Positions 58,194 to 64,000 of a stretch of DNA of 64,000 bases are shown piece after piece (position 1 is the first letter of the stretch; every line of letters starts with the position of its first letter). Made by a program: the position numbers and the translations under genes. The stretch is from Methanoregula sp. (lineage in GTDB: Archaea > Halobacteriota > Methanomicrobia > Methanomicrobiales > Methanospirillaceae). The stretch is taken from positions 1 through 64,000 of the forward strand of contig JAJRBZ010000038.1 in NCBI GenBank assembly GCA_028679185.1, written 5' to 3'. The notes beneath the pieces were generated by a model. The model searched no databases. It was not told where the DNA came from and saw only the letters and a list, made by a program, of their open reading frames with translations.

Positions 58194-58937
58194 ATGTTAA
58201 AAGCAACGATTGATGCAGATATGTTCAGGGAATTTATCGATGCGATTTCGGCTCTCGTTCCTGAGTGCAGGCTGCACGTTGATGAGGATGGGATCTCTAC
58301 AAGAGCAGTTGATACGGCTAATGTGGCAATGATCGGAATCGAGCTGAAAAAAGAGGCTTTCGATTCCTATAAAGCAACAAAAAGCCAGCTGGGGATTGAT
58401 ATATCCAAGATGAAAAATATTTTCGGGATGGCAGGTAAGGGAGATCTGATCAGTCTTGAGCTTGCTGATAATGCCCAGAAAATGTCAATCTCTGCTCACG
58501 GATATCATTACTCGATAACTCTTCTGGATACGAACACGATACGGAAGGATCCAAACCCTCCCACCATTAATCTTCCAGGAAAGATTGTTATTACCGGTGA
58601 TGATTTCAATAATGCGATGAAAGCAGCAGCGGTAATCTCAGATAAGATTGCTCTCGGAATCAACCCAAAAGAACAAACATTTTACCTTATTGCTGAAGGA
58701 GATACCGACAATATCCGCCGAGAATTTGGTAAAGATGAACTTAAATCACTGACAGCAGTTGAAGCACGTTCACTCTTTTCGCTTGATTACCTGAAAGATA
58801 TGGGTAAGGTAATGAGCAAGGCTTCAGAAGTGGAAATATATCTTGGTATCGACCATCCGGTCAGGTTCTCCTTTGTCATTGCAGGAGGCAGCGGCCATGT
58901 TGAATACCTGCTGGCACCTCGGATAGAGGCCGACTGA
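58194..58937 (+). CDS. pcn: DNA polymerase sliding clamp (PCNA)
   Basis: This 247-residue protein is the archaeal PCNA, a ring that holds DNA polymerase and other enzymes to DNA. It starts MLKATIDADMFREFIDAISALVPECRL, has FDSYKATKSQLGIDISKMK (about 60-75) and the interdomain loop region LLDTNTIRKDPNPP, and ends EYLLAPRIEAD. The ATG at 58194 is preferred to the GTG at 58182. The stop overlaps the primase gene start by one base (TGATGG), so pcn and priL are coupled. Confidence 0.96.
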   Translation: MLKATIDADMFREFIDAISALVPECRLHVDEDGISTRAVDTANVAMIGIELKKEAFDSYKATKSQLGIDISKMKNIFGMAGKGDLISLELADNAQKMSISAHGYHYSITLLDTNTIRKDPNPPTINLPGKIVITGDDFNNAMKAAAVISDKIALGINPKEQTFYLIAEGDTDNIRREFGKDELKSLTAVEARSLFSLDYLKDMGKVMSKASEVEIYLGIDHPVRFSFVIAGGSGHVEYLLAPRIEAD

Positions 58938-60031
58938 TGGATTTTAGGCCATCAGCAAAGGAACTTTCCCATTTCCCCTTTTTAAAAAAAGCACAGGACT
59001 ATATTAAAGATATTTTTCCTCCTCTTGAGGTCCTGCTCAAACAGGAGCGGGGAAAAATTATTACAGATCTCGCTTTAACACGTATCAGCCATGCGTTATC
59101 CCAGAAAAGATCCTTTATATCTCATTTTCAACAGCGCCATGAAGATGAAATAGCCAGTTTTGTCGTTTCGCGGATTATTGCATCCTGCATTCAGGATAAA
59201 AACCTTTTTGACCGTCTTGCACGATATGAAGCGGAACGTGCATATTATTTCCTGGTTTCAGAAATAGGAACAGAAAACGGAGAGAGGGGGTGGAATGAAA
59301 ATACTCCCCTTGACGAAGAGGGTTACAGCCCCCTTTCGAAATATATTGCTAATGAATTCAGGATAAATATCTCAAGCGACCGCATGCCGCTTGCCGATTA
59401 TGTGGAGATTGCGGCACCCCTGCATGATGCACGGTTTAAACTGGTAAACCGGAGAGTTCAGCAGGGATATGTGGAGATAAAAAAAGAAGAACGATATGAA
59501 TTACTCCGTGAACGCATACGTGTTTTTCTGCGTCGTGACCTGCCATTTAAAATCCCAAAACCCCTCTGCGAACAACTTGACCCTGTGGCAGAACCGGTAA
59601 AAAAAGTGTACCAGGAGCAGATGCTCCAGCAATTCGGTGCCATCGATGAGGATGCATTCCCCCCCTGCATGAAGGCATTGATTCTGGCACTTACCTCAGG
59701 GACCAACCTGACCCATGCAGGACGATTTGCACTGACGACGTTTATTCATGCTGTGGGTATGGATGTCATCTCAATTGCCCGGCTTTATGCACGATCACCG
59801 GATTTTGATGCAGAAAAAACGATGTACCAGGTGGAGCATATAACCGGCCGGGGAGGAACAGGCACAGAATATTCTCCTCCTGCCTGTGCCGCTATGATGA
59901 CAACCGGGCTCTGCGTTCATCAGGATGGATTATGCGAGAAAATCAGTCATCCGCTGAGTTATTACAAAGTCAGAAAAAAAGACATGGCAAAAACCAAAAA
60001 AACACCAGAGACAAATCCCAATGTAATTTAG
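58937..60031 (+). CDS. priL: DNA primase large subunit
   Basis: This 364-residue protein is PriL, the regulatory subunit of archaeal primase that binds the catalytic PriS and an [4Fe-4S] cluster. The C-terminal domain keeps the cluster cysteines in YSPPACAAMMTTGLCVHQDGLCEKI and a family segment ALTSGTNLTHAGRFALTTF. The start overlaps pcn by one base. The stop overlaps the convergent small membrane gene by 4 bases. PriS is not in the window. Confidence 0.93.
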   Translation: MDFRPSAKELSHFPFLKKAQDYIKDIFPPLEVLLKQERGKIITDLALTRISHALSQKRSFISHFQQRHEDEIASFVVSRIIASCIQDKNLFDRLARYEAERAYYFLVSEIGTENGERGWNENTPLDEEGYSPLSKYIANEFRINISSDRMPLADYVEIAAPLHDARFKLVNRRVQQGYVEIKKEERYELLRERIRVFLRRDLPFKIPKPLCEQLDPVAEPVKKVYQEQMLQQFGAIDEDAFPPCMKALILALTSGTNLTHAGRFALTTFIHAVGMDVISIARLYARSPDFDAEKTMYQVEHITGRGGTGTEYSPPACAAMMTTGLCVHQDGLCEKISHPLSYYKVRKKDMAKTKKTPETNPNVI

Positions 60032-60222
60032 GTAATTTTTTCATTTACCAGGTATCCGGCCCCTGAAAGGAATAAAATAAAGATCACAATTGCTGCCAGG
60101 TAGGCCACTCCCGTGACAGTTACCATCGGTAAAATAACGAGCATTACTATCAGGACGAGAAAACCTGAAACACCTATGATTACATCAAGGAGTCGTGCAT
60201 CCATTGGAATACTTTTCGCCAT
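60028..60222 (-). CDS. Small two-helix membrane protein (64 aa)
   Basis: The credible gene is the 64-residue part starting MAKSIPMDARLLDVI at 60222, with helices VIIGVSGFLVLIVMLVILPMV and VAYLAAIVIFILFLSGAGYL. The track's longer ORF covers part of the thiN gene on the other strand and is wrong. The stop overlaps priL by 4 bases, in convergent orientation. Family is unknown. Confidence 0.5.
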   Translation of the reverse strand: MAKSIPMDARLLDVIIGVSGFLVLIVMLVILPMVTVTGVAYLAAIVIFILFLSGAGYLVNEKIT

Positions 60223-60313
60223 GAAAGAATATATGTATATCCGAATCAGCAGAATCCTTCCATGAAAGCAAAAGGCACCCTTAATATCAGCGCTGCATAT
60301 CAATGGTACATTT

Positions 60314-60871
60314 ATGAACGATCCAGGCCGGGAGCGTAGTGATGTGCTTGAAAAACTTGCACAGGCAGCCGGACTGCTTGAAGAGTCTTTGGATGTCCGG
60401 CTCATTCCTGCACGTGGAGCAATGCTTGCGTATGCCATCAGGGGTGCACGGGATAGTAATGGTGTTGCGGCTGTGCAGGGTGGCATTGTACCTAAACAGG
60501 GAAAGGCCTATGTTGCAGGACCCTGTGCATTTGGCGTGGAAGCGGATATCGCTCGAATAGTTCTTACTGCAATGAGATTTGATCCACAGATGCGTTGTGC
60601 CGTGACCCTTCGTTTTTCCAGAAATGTGCTGAGTGTCATTGAGAACCTGCTCCTTGAATGTACTTCGTTTGACACTGCACAGGAACCTCCCGGAATAAGT
60701 ACGATGGACTGGGGTGTTGCGTACTGCTGCAAAGAGGGCGTACCTGACGTATGCTATGATTACGGAGGGAAAGGAAAAGAAGGCACCATACGCCTTTTTG
60801 GTGAAAAACCAATCGACGTAACGAACAATATTATTATGATATCGAACCGCATTATACATATCGAACTTTGA
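60314..60871 (+). CDS. Thiamine-phosphate synthase family protein (ThiN domain)
   Basis: This 185-residue protein is a ThiN domain alone. Characteristic stretches are YAIRGARDSNGVAAVQGGIV (about 36-56), RCAVTLRFSRNVLSVIENL and DVCYDYGGKGKEGTIRLFGEKPIDV. ThiN forms thiamine phosphate from HMP-PP and HET-P; archaeal ThiDN proteins carry the same domain. It may be a synthase or a regulator. The minus-strand ORF at 60287-60859 is a shadow. It is followed closely by rps17e. Confidence 0.85.
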   Translation: MNDPGRERSDVLEKLAQAAGLLEESLDVRLIPARGAMLAYAIRGARDSNGVAAVQGGIVPKQGKAYVAGPCAFGVEADIARIVLTAMRFDPQMRCAVTLRFSRNVLSVIENLLLECTSFDTAQEPPGISTMDWGVAYCCKEGVPDVCYDYGGKGKEGTIRLFGEKPIDVTNNIIMISNRIIHIEL

Positions 60872-60882
60872 GGGAATTACAC

Positions 60883-61074
60883 ATGGGAATCAAACCATCA
60901 TACATCAAAACGCTTGGTACTGATCTACTGGCTAAACAGCGGGAATATTTCTCCAGTAACTTCGATGAAAACAAGCAGCAGCTTGCCAAATCTGCAGTAA
61001 TTGATAGTAAACGTGTCCGGAACCGTGTTGCCGGTTACATCACGAGAAAAATAAATACCAAGAGACGCTCATAA
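60883..61074 (+). CDS. rps17e: 30S ribosomal protein S17e
   Basis: This 63-residue basic protein starts MGIKPSYIKTLGTDLL and continues with KSAVIDSKRVRNRVAGYITRKIN, diagnostic of archaeal S17e. The track's ORF begins 5 codons upstream; the ATG at 60883 with GAGGGA upstream is the family start. It follows thiN by 11 bases and precedes dapA by 8, so all three are probably cotranscribed. Confidence 0.93.
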   Translation: MGIKPSYIKTLGTDLLAKQREYFSSNFDENKQQLAKSAVIDSKRVRNRVAGYITRKINTKRRS

Positions 61075-61082
61075 CCTTATTC

Positions 61083-62015
61083 ATGTTCGAAGGTGTCCTT
61101 CCAGCAATCATAACCCCTTTTAAAAGGAACTCTGCGATGGACCTTGATGTCCAAGGTCTGAAAAGCAACATCGGTTTTCTCTTTTCCTGTGGTATCCACG
61201 GAATTGTCCCCTGCGGGTCTACTGGCGAATCAGCAACACTGACTTTCGAAGAGCATGAAAAAGTCATTAAGATTGCCGTTGATAAGGTAAACGGCAAAAT
61301 TCCTGTGCTTGCCGGTACTGGTTCCAACAACACAGCAGAAGCGGTAAGGCTGACCAAAGCTGCAAAGGACATCGGAGCGGATGGTGTTCTTGTTATCAGC
61401 CCGTATTATAACAAGCCAAACCGTTCAGGACTTATCAAGCATTATACCAAACTTGCCGACCTCGATATACCTGTTGTCATGTATAATGTCCCGGGACGCA
61501 CCGGACAGAACCTTGAACCTGATCTGGTTGCAGAGCTCGCCAGGCATCCCAATATTGTCGGGATAAAAGAAGCGAGCGGCAATATCGGGCAGATGTCCCG
61601 CATCATTGAAGAAACACAGGATGAGGATTTTATTCTGATTTCCGGTGATGACAATATTACACTGCCTGTTATGGCCCTTGGCGGTGCAGGTGTCATCTCA
61701 GTTGCGGCAAATGTAGACCCCCTGCGAATGGTCGCCATGTATGAGGCAATGAAAAAGGGAGACTACCAGAAAGCACTTGTCCTTCACTTCGCGTTGTCGC
61801 CTCTCCTCAGATCGATGTTCATCGATACAAATCCGATTCCGGTTAAAAAGGCGGTTGAACTTCTTGGTATGGCGGGTGGTCCGGTCAGACTTCCGCTCGA
61901 CGATCTTGATGAAAAGAAGACAGAACAACTCAAAAAAATTCTCTCCACCATACCCAAAAAAAGTGCTCCAAAATCCTATGGGATTCTAAAGAAACCTGTA
62001 AAACCGGCACGGTGA
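61083..62015 (+). CDS. dapA: 4-Hydroxy-tetrahydrodipicolinate synthase
   Basis: This 310-residue TIM-barrel enzyme joins pyruvate and aspartate semialdehyde in lysine/DAP synthesis. The Schiff-base Lys lies in NIVGIKEASGN (about 160), the active-site Tyr in VVMYNVPGRTG (about 132) and the Thr pair in GSTGESATLT (about 43). It is followed by dapB and, further on, asd. The C terminus has about 15 extra basic residues (PKKSAPKSYGILKKP). Confidence 0.95.
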   Translation: MFEGVLPAIITPFKRNSAMDLDVQGLKSNIGFLFSCGIHGIVPCGSTGESATLTFEEHEKVIKIAVDKVNGKIPVLAGTGSNNTAEAVRLTKAAKDIGADGVLVISPYYNKPNRSGLIKHYTKLADLDIPVVMYNVPGRTGQNLEPDLVAELARHPNIVGIKEASGNIGQMSRIIEETQDEDFILISGDDNITLPVMALGGAGVISVAANVDPLRMVAMYEAMKKGDYQKALVLHFALSPLLRSMFIDTNPIPVKKAVELLGMAGGPVRLPLDDLDEKKTEQLKKILSTIPKKSAPKSYGILKKPVKPAR

Positions 62016-62023
62016 ACTGAAAT

Positions 62024-62788
62024 ATGATAAAAGTGGTTGTATGTGGCGCCTTTGGCCGCATGGGGCAGACAATCGGACGGATGGTCAACGAGTCTTCCGA
62101 TCTCGAGCTGGTCGGGGGCATTGACCTCAAACCAGGTTCATTCTTCGGTACAGATATTGTTGAGTCAAAGAATGCCGAGGCATTTCTGCAACGTGCCAGA
62201 CCTGATGTTCTTATCGACTTTACGATAGCAAATGCCGCAGTCGGGAACGTAAAGATGGCTGCCCGCAACAAGGTAGCGCTTGTTGTAGGTACCACCGGGT
62301 TTACGAATGAACAAAAAACAGAGATGGAAAAAGCTATTCAGGGTACTGTACCTGCAGTCATCTCCAGTAACTTTTCGGTGGGTGTCAATATTTTCTGGCA
62401 GCTGCTGAGGGATGCGGGAAAACTTTTAAAAGATTATGATATTGAGGTGATCGAAGCCCATCACCGGAACAAAAAGGATGCCCCAAGTGGCACAGCAAAA
62501 ACAATCCTGCAGATTCTGGATGAGGAAGCTGGTTTGCGGAAAAAGATATATGGTCGCGAAGGTATGACGGAACGTAAGGATGAGATTGGTGTTCATGTCA
62601 TACGGGGTGGTGATATTGTCGGTGATCACAAAGTTTTGTTCTCGAAAAATTTTGAGACAATTGAACTTTCCCACAGGGCATATGACAGGTCGGTCTTTGC
62701 TAACGGGGCTCTCCATGCTGCACGCTGGGTTGTCGGTAAAAATCCAGGTATTTATGGTATGAAAGATGTCCTGAACCTGAAAAAATAA
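62024..62788 (+). CDS. dapB: 4-Hydroxy-tetrahydrodipicolinate reductase
   Basis: This 254-residue NAD(P)H enzyme catalyses the next step after DapA. It starts with the Rossmann motif VVCGAFGRMGQTIGRMV and has the catalytic His/Lys region IEAHHRNKKDAPSGTA (about 148) and VGTTGF and SSNFSVGVN segments. It lies 8 bases after dapA. A seven-T run (62789-62795) immediately follows the stop, an archaeal-style terminator. Confidence 0.95.
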   Translation: MIKVVVCGAFGRMGQTIGRMVNESSDLELVGGIDLKPGSFFGTDIVESKNAEAFLQRARPDVLIDFTIANAAVGNVKMAARNKVALVVGTTGFTNEQKTEMEKAIQGTVPAVISSNFSVGVNIFWQLLRDAGKLLKDYDIEVIEAHHRNKKDAPSGTAKTILQILDEEAGLRKKIYGREGMTERKDEIGVHVIRGGDIVGDHKVLFSKNFETIELSHRAYDRSVFANGALHAARWVVGKNPGIYGMKDVLNLKK

Positions 62789-62795
62789 TTTTTTT
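62789..62795 (+). terminator. Oligo-T terminator after dapB
   Basis: TTTTTTT follows the dapB stop directly and is followed by an A-rich run. It separates dapAB from the ferredoxin genes. Confidence 0.45.
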
Positions 62796-62990
62796 AAAAA
62801 AAAACCTTGACAATAGCACATCATTTTTTGATTTTACAGATTTTTTTCCCTGTTGCAGCTGATACTGCAACACGTATCCTGATGCATTTTTATAAGAAAA
62901 AATACACTGAAACCTTCGATTATATTCTTGCATTTGAGGATGATACAATCGAAACCTATTTTTTATCTTTTGGTTAACATATACGATGAA

Positions 62991-63173
62991 GTGAATGCAT
63001 TGGTTGCAATCGTTGACACAAGTAAATGTACCGGATGCGAAACATGCGTAAATGAATGCCCCGCATCCGCAATTGTCATAGAGAACGAAAAAGCCAAGGT
63101 TGACAAAGACATGTGCGTTGATTGTCAGACATGTGTGGATGTCTGCCCTTCTGAAGCAATACTCGTGGAGTGA
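62991..63173 (+). CDS. 2[4Fe-4S] ferredoxin, first tandem copy
   Basis: This 60-residue ferredoxin has two [4Fe-4S] motifs: [12 protein letters not shown] and [12 protein letters not shown], with the bacterial-type fold. I prefer the GTG at 62991 ([12 protein letters not shown]), which aligns with the start of the second copy, over the track's ATG at 62928. It is a low-potential electron carrier, possibly for reductive steps in methanogenesis or biosynthesis; the partner is unknown. The stop overlaps the start of copy two by 4 bases (GTGA). Confidence 0.88.
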   Translation: MNALVAIVDTSKCTGCETCVNECPASAIVIENEKAKVDKDMCVDCQTCVDVCPSEAILVE

Positions 63174-63352
63174 ACGGTTTGGTAGCAGTCGTGGACAAGG
63201 ATAAATGCTCCGGTTGCGAGACCTGCGTCAGTGAATGCCCGTCATCCGCAATTTCAATGGACAACGAGAAAGCAAAAGTCGATAAAGACATGTGCGTTGA
63301 CTGCGAAACATGTGTTGACGTATGCCCTTCTGAAGCTATTCATATGGAGTGA
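63170..63352 (+). CDS. 2[4Fe-4S] ferredoxin, second tandem copy
   Basis: This 60-residue ferredoxin is 47 of 60 residues identical to the preceding one by my alignment. Its motifs are [12 protein letters not shown] and [12 protein letters not shown]. It starts with GTG overlapping the first copy's stop. The similarity suggests recent tandem duplication. The two differ mostly in surface residues and near the first cluster (for example TSKC versus DKDKC), so slightly different potentials or partners are possible. Confidence 0.88.
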   Translation: MNGLVAVVDKDKCSGCETCVSECPSSAISMDNEKAKVDKDMCVDCETCVDVCPSEAIHME

Positions 63353-63621
63353 AAAGGAGTATTATCCGGTCTGCCACTCATTGTATCAGATTCCTTTAAA
63401 GATACAGCGTCTGCAGGTTAAAAAAATCCTCCTTTCTCTATTGAAAAGTATAAAACAGGTAAAAAAAATTCTTAATCCAATTCCTCGTCGATGGATTCTG
63501 GTGGTCTGTGTTTCTTGGAAGCTAAAATTTAAAAAACAACGTTTTTATTATCACAGGAGAAATGGAATTTTACAACCCGCCATTTTTCTACGGGATTACA
63601 GACATACAGGACCTGACACAT

Positions 63622-64000
63622 ATGATCAATGTTGGAGTGCTCGGAGCTACGGGTGCGGTTGGTCAGCGATTTGTTGAACTATTAGCGAATCATCCATGGT
63701 TCAATCTTTCGACTCTCGCCGCTTCTGAACGCAGTGCGGGACAGCCTTATGGAAAGATTGTGAACTGGCGTCTTGAGACTCCATTTCCAGAAAAGATCGC
63801 GAAAATTAAAGTGACTCACACATCACCAAAAGCGATGAAGGATGTTGATCTGGTCTTCTCCGCCCTTCCTGCAGATATTGCACGGGATACAGAAAATGAA
63901 TTTGCCGATGCCGGGATAGCAGTCTGCAGTAATGCGAGTTCCCACCGGATGGAACCTTCCATACCGCTTGTTGTTCCCGAAGTCAATCCTGATCATCTTG
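63622..64000 (+). CDS. asd: Aspartate-semialdehyde dehydrogenase (partial, runs off the window)
   Basis: The first about 126 residues are present and the gene continues past 64000. It starts MINVGVLGATGAVGQRFVEL, the NADP-binding fold of archaeal Asd, and has the active-site Cys in AVCSNASSHRM. It feeds the dapA reaction and threonine/methionine synthesis. An in-frame ATG at 63562 with GGAG just 2 bases away would add 20 residues; the family start favours 63622. It lies 269 bases after the second ferredoxin and probably has its own promoter (TTTTTATTAT at about 63542). Confidence 0.93.
   Translation, partial: MINVGVLGATGAVGQRFVELLANHPWFNLSTLAASERSAGQPYGKIVNWRLETPFPEKIAKIKVTHTSPKAMKDVDLVFSALPADIARDTENEFADAGIAVCSNASSHRMEPSIPLVVPEVNPDHL

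Noticed and set aside
60287-60859. 190-residue minus-strand ORF
   Set aside because: It is the antisense shadow of the ThiN gene, has no ribosome binding site, and its composition (His- and Cys-rich) is unlike a real protein.

Overview
The window looks like a chromosomal segment of a methanogenic archaeon of the Methanomicrobiales, most like Methanoregula and its relatives. The lineage call is an inference. Archaeal markers are PCNA directly followed by the primase large subunit (priL), ribosomal protein S17e, a Hef helicase-nuclease, archaeal-type glycyl-tRNA synthetase, a Cmi4-like HTH protein, UPF0147 and the p27 autoantigen zinc-ribbon protein. SepCysS (tRNA-dependent cysteine synthesis) and a NifD/E-like protein point to methanogens. 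Bacterial-type gyrase (gyrBA), LonA, several REC-PAS histidine kinases and a PEGA surface protein fit the Methanomicrobiales. Many genes have TATA-like boxes and GGAGG/GGTGA ribosome binding sites. I saw no tRNA, rRNA, CRISPR array or insertion sequence.

Layout. 0.1-2.6 kb (minus): a tightly coupled sulfur-trafficking operon dsrE-tusA-iscS-iscU. 2.8-6.8 kb: a MarR regulator, LonA, a small Cys-rich protein missed by the ORF track, and Hsp20; marR and lon share a GTTAGGTAAA-type operator. 6.9-12.2 kb: a stand-alone nitrogenase-like component-1 protein, a zinc-ribbon/TM2 protein, an SRPBCC protein, a medium-chain acyl-CoA synthetase and a Rieske protein. 12.3-16.5 kb (minus): arcC-arcA (arginine deiminase pathway without arcB or arcD) and a CBS/DRTGG-regulated family II pyrophosphatase. 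16.8-20 kb: a YkgJ-type Cys-cluster protein and a homospermidine pathway pair (homospermidine synthase and ornithine/lysine decarboxylase). 20.2-26.6 kb: a small ORF coupled to SepCysS, a tandem PPK2, a hidden 56-aa Cys-rich ORF, a PflX-like radical SAM protein and ThiI. 26.7-30.3 kb: conserved archaeal unknowns, membrane proteins and a geranylgeranyl-reductase-family flavoprotein.

30.5-48 kb: three REC-sensor histidine kinases surround gyrBA, a frameshifted DHA2-type MFS transporter, YjbQ, an aldo/keto reductase with an Fe-S tail and a DUF475 membrane protein. The middle kinase has lost its receiver Asp, its N-box Asn and its G2 box, so it looks like a pseudokinase. 48-57.6 kb: UPF0147 and p27 diverge; then glyS-hef, Cmi4-like, UPF0173 hydrolase, PEGA protein and several small genes. 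57.6-58.2 kb is an AT-rich gap with a 76-bp imperfect hairpin. 58.2-64 kb: pcn-priL, then thiN-rps17e-dapA-dapB-fdx-fdx-asd, a lysine/DAP pathway block that runs off the window.

Themes: sulfur and Fe-S handling (Isc, TusA, DsrE, ThiI, SepCysS, ferredoxins), protein quality control (Lon, Hsp20), phosphate energetics (PPK2, CBS-PPase, carbamate kinase), nitrogen and polyamine metabolism, and two-component sensing. The best candidates for something new are the degenerate REC-kinase beside two intact paralogues, the orphan nitrogenase-like protein, the SepCysS-coupled small ORF, the hairpin upstream of pcn and the marR/lon operator.
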